A stretch of DNA of 64,000 nucleotides from Sphingomonas colocasiae. Its GTDB lineage: Bacteria; Pseudomonadota; Alphaproteobacteria; Sphingomonadales; Sphingomonadaceae. A program made the position numbers and the translations under genes. The stretch covers positions 62,001 to 126,000 of the forward strand of contig NZ_JAINVV010000015.1 of assembly GCF_019880585.1 (NCBI RefSeq), in the 5' to 3' direction. Below, one piece after another: positions 49,856-59,186 of the stretch (positions within the stretch are counted from its first letter, which is position 1; every line of letters starts with the position of its first letter). The notes under the pieces are model-generated. The model had not been told where the DNA came from, ran no database searches, and saw only the letters and a list, made by a program, of their open reading frames with translations.

Positions 49856-51478
49856 TCAACCGTCCGCCAGATGATCCCGATACCGGTCGCGCAGCACTTT
49901 CTTGTCGATCTTGCCGGTCGCGGTCAGCGGCACCTGGGTGATCACCACCGCGTCGGGCATCCACCATTTGACGATGCGCGGCTCCAGAAAGGCGAGCACC
50001 GCCGCCTCGGTCACCGTCTCGCCCTCATGCGGCTCGATCGCGAGCAGCGGACGTTCCTCCCATTTCGGATGATAGACGCCGACGACGGCGGCGATGCGCA
50101 CGCCGGGGCAGGCGACCGCGATATTCTCCAGATCGATCGAACTGATCCATTCGCCGCCGGACTTGATCACATCCTTCTTGCGATCGGTGATCCTCATGAA
50201 GCCATAGGAATCGATCGTCGCGATATCGCCGGTGTCGAACCAGCCATCGGCGTCGGCGGCATCCTTGTCCGCGCGGAAATAGCGCTGCACCGTCCATGGC
50301 CCGCGCACGAGCAATGCGCCCGAGGCCTCGCCGTCATGCGGCAGGTCGTTGCCCTCCTCGTCGACGATGCGCAGTTCGATGCCGAACTGGATCCGCCCCT
50401 GGCGCGTCCAGATCACCTCGTCCATCGCATCCTCGCCTTCGGCGGCGAGCTTGGGCGTGGGCGTGGAGACCACGCCGATCGGGCTGGTCTCGGTCATGCC
50501 CCAGAGCTGGCGGACCTTGACGCCGTAGCGCTGCTGGAAACTCTCCGCCATCGCGCGCGGCACCGCCGATCCACCGATGACCAGCGTCTCGAGCGCTCCG
50601 GTATTCCCGCCCGTCCGCTCCAGATGCGCGAGATACATGGTCCAGATCGTCGGCACGCCGCCCGAAAAGGTCACGCCTTCCGCCTGGATCAGTTCGTCCA
50701 GACTGGCGCCGTCCATCTTGTCGCAGGGCAGCACCAGCTTGCAGCCGTTGATCGGCGCGACGAAGGGCAGGCCCCAGGCGGTGGCATGATAGAGCGAGCT
50801 GCACGGCATCACGCAATCGAACGCGGAGAAGCCGAACGCGCCGGTGAGCCCGCCCGCCATGGCGTGGAGCACCACCGAGCGATGGCTGTAGAGCACGCCC
50901 TTGGGATCGCCCGTGGTGCCCGAGGTATAGCAGAGGAAGGAGGCGCTGTTCTCGTCGAGCTGCGGCCAGTCGTAATCGGTCGCCCGATCGGCGATCAGTA
51001 CCTCATAGCTCGCCGCGCCCAGGGTGCCGGAATCGAGCCGTTCCGCATCGGACAGCATCACGAAATGGCGGACCGTCGGCAACAGCGGCTTCAGCCGCTC
51101 GACCAGCGGCAGGAAATTGCGCTCGAAGAACAGCACGCCGCTTTCCGCATGATTGATCGTATAGGCGATCTGGTCGTCGGGCAGCCGGGGATTGGCGGTG
51201 TGGAGCACCGCGCCCATTCCCGGCACCGCGTAGAAAAGCTCGAAATGGCGATGCGTGTTCCAGCCAAGCGAACTGACGCGATCGCCCGCGCGGACGCCCA
51301 GCGCCGCCAGCATATGCGCCGCCTGCGCGCTGCGCCGCCCCCATCCCGCATAATCGTAGCGCCAGACCGGTTCATCGACCAGGCGCGAGACGATCTCGCG
51401 ATCGGCATGCGCGCGCGACGCGAAGCGCAATATCCCGCTGATCAGCAAGGGGGTCGTCTGCATCAGGCCGCTCAACAT
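49856..51478 (-). CDS. acyl-CoA synthetase (AMP-dependent ligase)
   Basis: 540 residues of the ANL superfamily: the P-loop [17 protein letters not shown], the adenylate-binding [34 protein letters not shown] hinge, and the catalytic Lys in [11 protein letters not shown]. Sequence around [12 protein letters not shown] and the N-terminus resembles medium/long-chain fatty-acyl-CoA ligases. It would activate a carboxylic acid product of the catabolic island. The ATG at 51478 follows GAGGAGAG. Confidence 0.88.
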   Translation of the reverse strand: MLSGLMQTTPLLISGILRFASRAHADREIVSRLVDEPVWRYDYAGWGRRSAQAAHMLAALGVRAGDRVSSLGWNTHRHFELFYAVPGMGAVLHTANPRLPDDQIAYTINHAESGVLFFERNFLPLVERLKPLLPTVRHFVMLSDAERLDSGTLGAASYEVLIADRATDYDWPQLDENSASFLCYTSGTTGDPKGVLYSHRSVVLHAMAGGLTGAFGFSAFDCVMPCSSLYHATAWGLPFVAPINGCKLVLPCDKMDGASLDELIQAEGVTFSGGVPTIWTMYLAHLERTGGNTGALETLVIGGSAVPRAMAESFQQRYGVKVRQLWGMTETSPIGVVSTPTPKLAAEGEDAMDEVIWTRQGRIQFGIELRIVDEEGNDLPHDGEASGALLVRGPWTVQRYFRADKDAADADGWFDTGDIATIDSYGFMRITDRKKDVIKSGGEWISSIDLENIAVACPGVRIAAVVGVYHPKWEERPLLAIEPHEGETVTEAAVLAFLEPRIVKWWMPDAVVITQVPLTATGKIDKKVLRDRYRDHLADG

Positions 51479-51780
51479 CGCGGTCGCTCTCCTCTCGTTT
51501 GTCATCCGCTGGATAGGGCTTGCCCGATCCGAACGGCACATGAAAGCTTTGGCGGCGCATCATCAGCTATCATGATGGCTGCAGCTATCAGGATTGGAGA
51601 TGGCGGGCCGCCAAATCGATCATGCATCCCGATCGCGGCAGGCTGCTAGCACGCGTGCCGGAAGGACAGAACCGGAGGGCGACGCTTCGGGACGGGCCGG
51701 CCGGAGACGATGGCCAGCCGGCCGACGATCGCCCCGCCCGACCGTTGCGGACGCCCGCCGGGCCACAGGGAAGGCCGGCA
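51479..51780. promoter_or_regulatory. 302-bp divergent region with phased direct repeat
   Basis: The region lies between the acyl-CoA ligase and FAH-family genes. CAGCTATCATGAT (51564) and CAGCTATCAGGAT (51582) are direct repeats 18 bp apart, 12 of 13 bases identical, a plausible operator. I see no gene in the rest; GC-rich open frames there are shadows. Confidence 0.5.
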
Positions 51781-52743
51781 ATGAAGCTGTATACATTCGT
51801 GCGTGACGGACAGGAGCGGATCGGCGCCGGGCTGGACGAGGAGATGCTCGTCGATCTGCACGCCGCGCACGCCCATCCGGCCTTTGCGAGCATGCGGGCG
51901 CTGATCGAGGCGGGGCCGGACGCACTCGGCGCGGCGCGCGGCGCGCTCGACGCGGCAAGCGGCGACGCACGGATCCGCATCGCCGATGTCCGGATCCTGG
52001 CGCCGCTGCCCCGCCCCACCAAGATCCGCGGTTTTTCCGTCTTCGAAAAGCATCTCGTCCAGGCGACCGACGGCGCCGCGCGCACCATGGCGGCGGGCGA
52101 GAGCGATCCGGAGGCCGCCTATTCGGAGAAGCGCCGCCAGTTCAACCTGGACAGCCTGCCCGGCGTCGGCTGGCGCCAGACCCCCGCTTATTATTATTCG
52201 GATTGCACGACGGTGATCGGGCAGGACGAAACCGTCACCTGGCCCAGCTATTCCGAGTGGATCGATTATGAGCTGGAGATCCTCGCCGTGATCGGCCGGG
52301 GCGGCAAGGACATCCCGGTCGACCAGGCCCATGACCATATCTTCGGCTATACGATGATGAACGACCTCAGCGCCCGCGACGCGCAGTTCATGGCGATGTC
52401 GACCGGTCTGGGCTTCGCCAAGGGCAAGGATTTCGACGGCTCCAATCCGCTCGGCCCCTGCATCGTCACCGCCGACGAGATCCCCGATCCCTATGCCCTG
52501 GCGCTGCGCACGCGGATCAACGGCGAGCAATGGTCGCACGTCCAGGGTATCACCCCCCAATGGTCCTTCACCGACTGCATCGCCTATGCGAGCCAGTCGC
52601 AGACGCTGCATCCCGCCGAACTCTTCTCGACCGGCTGCACGCCCGACGGCTGTTCGATGGAGTTGATGCGCAGCGTCAAACGCGGCGATACCGTGGAGAT
52701 CGAAGCCGAAGGCATCGGCGTGCTGCGCACGCGGATCGCCTGA
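51781..52743 (+). CDS. fumarylacetoacetate hydrolase family protein
   Basis: 320 residues. An N-terminal small domain (to about 85) leads into the FAH catalytic fold: PRPTKIRGFSVFEKH, YYYSDCTTVIGQDETV, the metal-ligand stretch WIDYELEILAVIGRGG, GYTMMNDLSARDAQ, SNPLGPCIVTADEI, and a C-terminal GCTPDGCSMELMRSVKRGD. Members cleave C-C bonds of acylpyruvates or hydrate/decarboxylate ring-fission products. GGGAAGG precedes the ATG. It is the first gene of the plus-strand catabolic run. Confidence 0.87.
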   Translation: MKLYTFVRDGQERIGAGLDEEMLVDLHAAHAHPAFASMRALIEAGPDALGAARGALDAASGDARIRIADVRILAPLPRPTKIRGFSVFEKHLVQATDGAARTMAAGESDPEAAYSEKRRQFNLDSLPGVGWRQTPAYYYSDCTTVIGQDETVTWPSYSEWIDYELEILAVIGRGGKDIPVDQAHDHIFGYTMMNDLSARDAQFMAMSTGLGFAKGKDFDGSNPLGPCIVTADEIPDPYALALRTRINGEQWSHVQGITPQWSFTDCIAYASQSQTLHPAELFSTGCTPDGCSMELMRSVKRGDTVEIEAEGIGVLRTRIA

Positions 52744-52844
52744 GCGTTTGTTTTGAAATGCGCCTTTGGCGCATGACCGCACCGGCCTTGGAAATGTGCT
52801 CTTCCGCACATTTCCGAAACAGACCCTGAGCAGGGAGACGAGCA

Positions 52845-53381
52845 ATGACCGACAAGCCGCGCGTGGCGATCGACCTGGTCCGCGAATGCGAACATCCCGA
52901 GGCGCGCGCCACCTTCGAGAAGCTCGCCGCCGGCAGCGTCGGCATCGTCAACATCCACCGCACCATCGCCAACAGCCCGACGGTGTTCGCGCGCTTCATC
53001 GATTTCGCCCATGCGCTCCGCTTCAAGACCGAACTGGACCCCGCCGAGCGCGAACTGGCGATCCTGCGCGTGCTGGAACGCTGCGACGGCCATTACGAGA
53101 TCGTGCATCACCGCCGCATGGGTCTGGCGGCCGGACTGAGCGAGGCCGAAGTCGACCATGTCGGCGATCCGGGCGAACCGAACCCGATCTACAACGACCG
53201 CCAGCGCGCGATCCTCGATTTCGCGGATCGGTTCGCCGCCGGCGCCGGCGTCGACGCGGCGGCGGGCGAAGCGCTCTCCGCCCATCTCGACAGCCGCCAG
53301 CGCGTCGAGCTCGGGCTGACGCTCGCGCTCTATCTGGGCCTTGCGCACTTCACCAACAGCATCGACGTGCCCGCAGATTGA
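52845..53381 (+). CDS. carboxymuconolactone decarboxylase / AhpD-like protein
   Basis: 178 residues, all-helical, with ELAILRVLERCDGHYEIVHHRRMG at about 66-89: the conserved Glu, Cys and His of the CMD/AhpD fold, but with one Cys instead of CxxC. So a peroxidase role like AhpD is less likely than a decarboxylase or hydrolase-type role. GGGAGACGAGCA precedes the ATG. It lies 101 nt after the FAH-family gene. Confidence 0.82.
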   Translation: MTDKPRVAIDLVRECEHPEARATFEKLAAGSVGIVNIHRTIANSPTVFARFIDFAHALRFKTELDPAERELAILRVLERCDGHYEIVHHRRMGLAAGLSEAEVDHVGDPGEPNPIYNDRQRAILDFADRFAAGAGVDAAAGEALSAHLDSRQRVELGLTLALYLGLAHFTNSIDVPAD

Positions 53382-53452
53382 CGCTGCCGCGCGAATCCTC
53401 GTAATTTGCGGCACCCGCGGCATTCTGGCCGTGCGGCTCCGGGAGAGCATGA

Positions 53453-54394
53453 TTGCCGTTTCGTGGTTCGTTGCAGGATGTCCGCCTGTTCGTCGCGGCC
53501 TATGAGGAAGGATCCTTCACCGCCGCCGCGACGCGCGAGAACAGCACGCAATCCGGGGTATCGCACCATATCCGGCAGCTTGAGATGCTGCTCGACGTCA
53601 AATTGTTCGTCCGCGAGAAGGTGGGCGTCACCGCGACGCCCGCCGCCGACATCCTGTATCGCCGCTGCATCGAGATGCTGCGCGGAATCGACGAGGCCGC
53701 CAATCAGGTCGCGCATTTCGCCAAGGGGTTCCAGGGCAGCTTCACCGTCGGCATCATTCCGGCGCTGACGCACCGGATCGTGGCGCCGGCGCTGCTGCGC
53801 TTCACCGCGCTCCACCCCAATGTGAAGGTCCGCATCGTCGAAAGCTTCGGATCGCTGCTGCCGCAGATGGTGGCGTCGGGCGATGTCGATTTCGCGATCA
53901 GCACGCTGCACGGCGGCGAGACCGGCATCCATGCCCGGCCGCTGCTCTCGACACCCGAATGCCTGGTCTCGCGCGTCAACCGCGCCGACGAACCGCCCGT
54001 CACCACCGCCATGCCGGCGACGCCGGTCAACATGGCCTGGGCCAGCCGCATGGAAGGGCGCCGCGCCGCGATCAGCGCCTGCCTGGCCGCACACGGCACC
54101 GGCATCGATGCCGAGCTCGAAATCGATTCGGCGCTGGCGATGCTCGATCTGGTCGGGCGATCGGACTGGAAGACGGTGACGCCCTGCCTGATGATCGATC
54201 CGATCGCCGACGCGCAGCGCTTCACGATCCGGCCGCTGCGCGATCCCGACGTGAATTTCGAGATCATGCTGCTGGAACGCACCAGCACCGTGCTGACGCC
54301 CGAAGCCGAACTGTTCGTCGAAATCTTCACGGAAGAGGCGCGGCGCGGCACCGAGGACTGGATCGCCCGTTTCCGCGACCTGGGGCTGATGTAG
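53453..54394 (+). CDS. LysR-family transcriptional regulator
   Basis: 313 residues: winged helix at about 5-65 (LQDVRLFVAAYEEGSFTAAA, QSGVSHHIRQLE) and a PBP2-type effector domain. The start is an unusual TTG at 53453, fixed by GGGAGAG 5 nt upstream and by the lack of any in-frame ATG before the HTH. It lies between the CMD gene and the flavin monooxygenase on the same strand, so it is the likely pathway regulator of the island. Confidence 0.87.
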   Translation: MPFRGSLQDVRLFVAAYEEGSFTAAATRENSTQSGVSHHIRQLEMLLDVKLFVREKVGVTATPAADILYRRCIEMLRGIDEAANQVAHFAKGFQGSFTVGIIPALTHRIVAPALLRFTALHPNVKVRIVESFGSLLPQMVASGDVDFAISTLHGGETGIHARPLLSTPECLVSRVNRADEPPVTTAMPATPVNMAWASRMEGRRAAISACLAAHGTGIDAELEIDSALAMLDLVGRSDWKTVTPCLMIDPIADAQRFTIRPLRDPDVNFEIMLLERTSTVLTPEAELFVEIFTEEARRGTEDWIARFRDLGLM

Positions 54395-54556
54395 GGCATT
54401 TTCGGCTTGGCCGTTCACGGTCGACAGCCCGGAAATTGCGCCCGCCCCTGCTCCATCAGATCGGGGCATGATCCTGCCCCAGAATCATAATGCGCGCTCC
54501 GCCGACGGCGCTGATATGGCGGATATCAATCAAGCCGCGACAGATGAGAGGATCGG

Positions 54557-55906
54557 ATGGCCAAGGAAATCAGGCTCAATGTGCTCGAACAGGGAAATCC
54601 GAGTTTCCAGGCGTTCGGGCTGTGGGCGCATCCGCGCGACAAGGCGGTCGATTATCTGAAGATGGATTATTGGCTGGACTATGCCCGGCTGGCCGAACGC
54701 GGACTGTTCGACAATTTCTTCCTGGCGGACGTCTACGGCTTTCCCGACGTCTATGAAGGAAGCGCCGCCGGCGCGCTGCGCAACGGATCCCAGGCGCCCA
54801 GCCTCGATCCGTCGGTGATCGTGGCGGTGATGGCCACCGCCACGAAGAATCTCTGCTTCACCATGACGGGCAGCGCATCCTATGAATCGCCCTACAGCTT
54901 CGCGCGGCGGATCTCGACGCTCGACCATATCACCGGCGGGCGGCTGGGCTGGAACATCGTCACCAGCTATCTGCGCAGCGGCGCGCTCGCCATGGGCCGC
55001 ACCAAGCTGACCGAACACGACCTGCGCTATGAAATGGCCGACGAGTTCCTGGAGGGCGTCTATCGCCTGTGGGAGCAAAGCTGGGCCGAAGGCGCGCTGG
55101 TCAAGGACAAGCAGAGCCGCATCTATGCGGAACCCTCGCTGATCGATCCGATCGAGTTCAACGGCGAATATCATCAGTTCAAGGCGATCAGCGCGGTCGA
55201 GCCCTCGCCGCAGCGCACGCCCGTGCTGTTCCAGGCCGGCGGGTCCGAACGCGGCCGCCGTTTCGCCGCCACCCATGCCGAAGGCGTCTATCTGAACGGC
55301 ACCAAGCCGGAACTGGTCGCCGCGCAGGTGGCGCGCATCCGCGGCGCCGCCGCCGAGCAGGGCCGCGATCCCCAGTCGCTCAAATTCTTCACCGGCATTT
55401 CGGTCTTCGTCGACGAGACCGAGGCGCTCGCGAAGGCGCGCTACGCCGATTACAAGAAATATAGCAGCTTCGAGGGGCTGATCGCGATGATGTCGGGCGT
55501 GATGGGCATCGACCTGTCCAACTATCCGCTCGACCAGCCGATCACCTATGAGAAGAACGACGCCAACCAGTCCGCGCTGGAGATGTTCACCCGCAACAAC
55601 CAATGGACGCTGCGCCAAGTGCTCGACGAAAAGGCGCTGTGCGGCACCAATGTCGCGCTGATCGGCACCGCCGAGCAGGTGGCCGAGGAAATGGCGCACT
55701 GGATGGAGGTCTGCGACATCGACGGCTTCAACGTCGCGCGCATCGTCGCGCACGAGACGCTGGAGAATTTCGTCGACATGGTCGTGCCCGAACTGCAGAA
55801 GCGCGGCCTCTACAAGACCGAATACCGCCCCGGCACCTTCCGCGAGAAGCTGTTCGGCCACAATCGCATCGCGAGCGACCATCTGGCGGGCAGCTTCAGC
55901 CGATAG
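54557..55906 (+). CDS. NtaA/SnaA/DszA-type flavin-dependent monooxygenase
   Basis: 449 residues of the luciferase-like (LLM) superfamily in the large NtaA-type form: GLWAHPRDKAVDYL, YARLAERGLFDNFFLADVYG, SARRISTLDHITGGRLGWNIVTS-type segment (residues about 115-137, GGRLGWNIVTS visible), EFNGEYHQFKA, and PVLFQAGGSERGRRFAA. It uses FMNH2 and O2 to hydroxylate or cleave a C-N, C-S or C-H bond of a xenobiotic-like substrate. It needs a separate flavin reductase, which is not in the window. Confidence 0.88.
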   Translation: MAKEIRLNVLEQGNPSFQAFGLWAHPRDKAVDYLKMDYWLDYARLAERGLFDNFFLADVYGFPDVYEGSAAGALRNGSQAPSLDPSVIVAVMATATKNLCFTMTGSASYESPYSFARRISTLDHITGGRLGWNIVTSYLRSGALAMGRTKLTEHDLRYEMADEFLEGVYRLWEQSWAEGALVKDKQSRIYAEPSLIDPIEFNGEYHQFKAISAVEPSPQRTPVLFQAGGSERGRRFAATHAEGVYLNGTKPELVAAQVARIRGAAAEQGRDPQSLKFFTGISVFVDETEALAKARYADYKKYSSFEGLIAMMSGVMGIDLSNYPLDQPITYEKNDANQSALEMFTRNNQWTLRQVLDEKALCGTNVALIGTAEQVAEEMAHWMEVCDIDGFNVARIVAHETLENFVDMVVPELQKRGLYKTEYRPGTFREKLFGHNRIASDHLAGSFSR

Positions 55907-55956
55907 GCGAGATCGGTCCGGATTTGCGGAGGTGGCCGGGTCCGCCTCCCCCTTTT

Positions 55957-56071
55957 CCGTTTGCTTCGAGCGCAGGTTCGAGCTTGCCGAGAACCGAAGT
56001 CGAGAAGCCCGGCACCGCAGCTTCTCGACTGCCGCGTCTCGACTTCGCTCGACGCTGCTCGAAGCAAACGG
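55957..56071. repeat. nested inverted repeat (REPIN-like)
   Basis: Outer arms CCGTTTGCTTCGAGC and GCTCGAAGCAAACGG (15/15 bp) enclose an inner hairpin GTCGAGAAGC/GCTTCTCGAC with 11-nt loop. It lies between convergent monooxygenase and glutathione-transferase genes. The layout is that of a REP doublet, and TTCTCGACTTCGCTC-type text is, from general knowledge, frequent between sphingomonad genes. Confidence 0.65.
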
Positions 56072-56082
56072 GCAAAGTATCT

Positions 56083-56868
56083 TTAAGCCAGGGCCTCCAG
56101 ATACGCCGCGCGCGCGCCCTCGACGGACACGATCACCTCGTCGAGCAATCCGCGATTGGCCATGGCGACGATCCGCGTCACCGACGGGCGCGCGGACAGG
56201 CGGTTCCACCAGCCCGTGGTGCGCGGCAGCCGCGTCGTCCAGGCGGCCGACATGCCGAATTCGTCCAGCCGCAGCATGATCGGCATCATCGCGCAATCGG
56301 CCAGGGTGATGCGATCGTCGGCCAGCCAGTCGTGATCGGCGAGCGCCGCCTCGATCCGGTCGAGCATCTTGCGCAGCGAGGCGAGCCCGGCCGGCACGAA
56401 CGGGGAGTCCAGGCCGCGCAGCACGCAATCCTCGCGCATCAGCCGGCCGGCATGATCGGTCATCGCATCGAGCATCACCTTCAGCCGCACGGTATCGATC
56501 GGATCGCCGAACATCGATCGGATGAAGGTTGCCGCGGTGATCGCGCCCAGCGCCGGGAAATATTTCTCGTCGATCAGCTTCAGCCACAGATCGCACTGCG
56601 CGCGCCGCCAGGGATCTGCGGGCTGGAGCGCAGGCCCGTCATAGGCCTTGTCGAGATAGCGCATGATGATCGAGGATTCGACGAGCGGGCTGCCGTCGTC
56701 GAGCACCAATGTCGGCACCACGCCATCGGGATTGAGCGCGCGATATTCGGGCGTGCGAAGATAGAGGCGATCGAGCTCGCGCGTGCCGACGGGCGCGCCC
56801 TTTTCGAGCAGCGCCATCAGCGCCTTTCGCGCGCAGGTCGCGTGATGCATCACATAGAGTTCGGCCAT
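56083..56868 (-). CDS. glutathione S-transferase family protein
   Basis: 261 residues: N-terminal thioredoxin-like domain (LYVMHHATCARKALMALLEKG; PDGVVPTLVLDDGSPLVESS, the cis-Pro and GSH-binding ES) and C-terminal helical domain (about 95-250; HDWLADDRITLADCAMMPI). It conjugates glutathione to electrophiles or cleaves ether bonds as in lignin-degrading sphingomonads. GGGGAGGGGCG precedes the ATG. It is 31 nt downstream of the bicupin gene in the same operon. Confidence 0.87.
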   Translation of the reverse strand: MAELYVMHHATCARKALMALLEKGAPVGTRELDRLYLRTPEYRALNPDGVVPTLVLDDGSPLVESSIIMRYLDKAYDGPALQPADPWRRAQCDLWLKLIDEKYFPALGAITAATFIRSMFGDPIDTVRLKVMLDAMTDHAGRLMREDCVLRGLDSPFVPAGLASLRKMLDRIEAALADHDWLADDRITLADCAMMPIMLRLDEFGMSAAWTTRLPRTTGWWNRLSARPSVTRIVAMANRGLLDEVIVSVEGARAAYLEALA

Positions 56869-56899
56869 CGCCCCTCCCCTTCTTCTTTTCGTCCGTCGC

Positions 56900-57691
56900 T
56901 CAGGCGCGCAGCCTGACCTCGACCGCTTCATAATCGTCGGAAACCGCGCTGTCGCGCCAGTCGGCACCGCCCGGAATGACGATCAGGTCACCGACGCCCG
57001 CGCGCAGCCCGGCCCCGTCCACCTGCGCCTCGCGCCAGCCCTGCATCACGAAGATGAAGCGAAAGCGATCGTCATGCCGGCCGGCGCCCGCCTCGAACGG
57101 CTCGGTGCGCGAGCGGACATGGCGGCGGATATCGAATTGCGCATCATAGGGCGCGGCGACGGGATAGCCGTAATCGATGATGCCGCGCGCCGATCCGCTG
57201 CGCACCGCGTCGCTGCTGCCCCAGGTGCGCGCCGGGGTGTCGATGTCGCGCGGCGGCATCGCCGCCTCGGTCGTGCCGAAACTGCCCGGAAAGGTGATTT
57301 CCGCGACCTGATAATCGGCCGAGGGATTGCTGACGTCGTGCATCACCTGGCCGGGGATGAACAATATGTCGCCCTTGCCCGCGCGTGCATAGGTTTCGCC
57401 GCGATAACCGAGCTCGATCGACCCTTCGAGGACGAAGGCCACCTGGAGCGCGCAGTCGTGATAATGCCAGGGGCTGCCGAAGGCCGGCTTGTCGACGAAA
57501 TGGCCTGGCACCGTGGAAATGGCGCGCGCGGCGTCGCCGGTGATCTCCTGCAGCCGGTAATCGATCGTCCAGCCGGCGGCCGAGCGATGCGCCTGGCCCG
57601 GCTGGTGTGCCATCTGGATGCGATGATCCGCCGCCTTGCGCACGAGCACGCCGGCCTCCGCGCGGCGATCCCCGTTGAAGTCAGTGGCCAT
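56900..57691 (-). CDS. bicupin protein
   Basis: 263 residues with two cupin modules: the first at about 60-125 (WHYHDCALQVAFVLEGSIELGY, FIPGQVMHDVSN) keeps His residues suited to metal binding; the second at about 185-260 (DRFRFIFVMQGWREAQVDG, LIVIPGGADWRD) lacks them. It could be a dioxygenase, isomerase or sensor. GGAGGATCGACC precedes the ATG. It lies between the MFS carrier and glutathione transferase genes on the same strand. Confidence 0.75.
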   Translation of the reverse strand: MATDFNGDRRAEAGVLVRKAADHRIQMAHQPGQAHRSAAGWTIDYRLQEITGDAARAISTVPGHFVDKPAFGSPWHYHDCALQVAFVLEGSIELGYRGETYARAGKGDILFIPGQVMHDVSNPSADYQVAEITFPGSFGTTEAAMPPRDIDTPARTWGSSDAVRSGSARGIIDYGYPVAAPYDAQFDIRRHVRSRTEPFEAGAGRHDDRFRFIFVMQGWREAQVDGAGLRAGVGDLIVIPGGADWRDSAVSDDYEAVEVRLRA

Positions 57692-57770
57692 GGTCGATCC
57701 TCCGTCCAGCTTTGCAGGTCATGTTAACAGCTCCGCCCGTCTCGCGCCCAATCACGAAATCGCTGTTCCC

Positions 57771-59006
57771 TCATGCGATGTTCTGATGCGCCGGCGCCGC
57801 GAAGCGCGGCAGGGTCAGGAACAGGCCGGCCGCGCAGCACAGGGCGGCGGTGGCGGCGATCAGCACCTGATCATACCCGCCCGCCCAATCGGACCAGAAG
57901 CCGTAAAGCGAGGTCGACGTCATCGTGCCGACGACCATCACGGTGAACAACAGGCCGTAGATCCGGCCGAAGAAATGCGCGGGGAAATAGCGCGAGACGA
58001 GATAGGCGGCGAGATCGAACTCCGCGCCGATCACCAGCCCGACGGCGCAGGCGCCCAGCGCCGCCGCCGATGCGCCGCCAAAGGCGAGCATGCCCACGCC
58101 GAGCGCGGCGGCCAGCGTGACCGCCGTGGCGACGAACGGCGCGAATATCCGGTCGATGACGATGCCGACGGCCAGGCGCGATACGATCATCACCGCGCCG
58201 ATCATGCCCGCGAACAACGCCGCCCGCGCGGGGCCGACGCCATGATCGATCAGCAGGGGGATGAAATGGACGAGGATGCCGGTGACGGAGACCTGGATCA
58301 GGAAGAAGCCGATCGCGAGCGTACGGAAGATCGGCTGCGCCAGCATGGCGCCGAGCGATTGCCGTGCCTCCGTCGCCACCTCCGGCGCGTCGACGGGTTC
58401 CGCGCGGCGATGGCGCCAGACCGGCCAGGAAACCAGCGGCAGGGTGACGAGGCTGAGCAGGGCGATCGCCAGATAGGCGCTGCGCCAGCCCTCGCTCGCG
58501 ACCACGCCGCTCAACAGGCTCGGCGCGATCATGCTGGTGACGCCGATGCCGAGCAGCCCAAGGCCCAGCGCGGTGCCGCGCGCGCGATCGAAGCCGGTGG
58601 CAACGATGCGCGACATGATCAATGTCGTCGCCCCCGCGCCCGCGACGCCCAATGCGGCAAGGATCGCGAGGAACGCCGCATAGCTGCCGTCGAGCATGGC
58701 GAGGAGAGCGAAGGCGATCGCGGTGGCGGCAAGCGACACGGGCACCATCAGCGCCACGCCGCGCCGATCCGCGACCATGCCCGCAAAGGGCGCGACGAGC
58801 GCGGTCACCGCCAGGTACAGCGTGATGCCGAACGAGATCCTGCCGCGCGTCCAGCCGAATGCGTCCTGCAGCGCGGGCATGAAGACGCCGGCGGTATAGG
58901 GCACCAGCACGGTCGGCCCGACCCCGCTGCCGAGCATGACGGCCAGGATCAGCAGCCAGCGCGACCGCAATTCCCCCAGCGCCGATCCCGGCGACGTGCC
59001 GTTCAT
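57771..59006 (-). CDS. MFS transporter
   Basis: 411 residues with about 12 membrane segments. The loop-2/3 motif VADRRGVALMVPV and the N-terminal YTAGVFMPALQDAFGWTRG are typical of the oxalate/formate-antiporter-like and monocarboxylate MFS group. It would carry an organic acid or aromatic acid across the inner membrane. It is the first gene of a probable MFS-bicupin-GST operon and is divergent from the HIBADH-type dehydrogenase gene. Confidence 0.87.
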   Translation of the reverse strand: MNGTSPGSALGELRSRWLLILAVMLGSGVGPTVLVPYTAGVFMPALQDAFGWTRGRISFGITLYLAVTALVAPFAGMVADRRGVALMVPVSLAATAIAFALLAMLDGSYAAFLAILAALGVAGAGATTLIMSRIVATGFDRARGTALGLGLLGIGVTSMIAPSLLSGVVASEGWRSAYLAIALLSLVTLPLVSWPVWRHRRAEPVDAPEVATEARQSLGAMLAQPIFRTLAIGFFLIQVSVTGILVHFIPLLIDHGVGPARAALFAGMIGAVMIVSRLAVGIVIDRIFAPFVATAVTLAAALGVGMLAFGGASAAALGACAVGLVIGAEFDLAAYLVSRYFPAHFFGRIYGLLFTVMVVGTMTSTSLYGFWSDWAGGYDQVLIAATAALCCAAGLFLTLPRFAAPAHQNIA

Positions 59007-59186
59007 CCATCCTCCCGCGATGCGGCAGGCCTGCGCCCACCATCCTATCGGAGCCTACAGCGCCCCCCTCCAGCCGGCGCATGATGAAATTGGGCATCCG
59101 CCATGCGATCTTTTGATGATCGGCCGGCCCGCATTTGCGGATAGCCCCGCATCAAAGGCAGCAACGATGGCGGCTGGAGAGCGGAC

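Noticed and set aside
55951-56082. Intrinsic terminator for the flavin monooxygenase gene
   Set aside because: The inverted repeat is very large and nested without a T-run, fitting a REP doublet better than a terminator, though it may stall transcripts.
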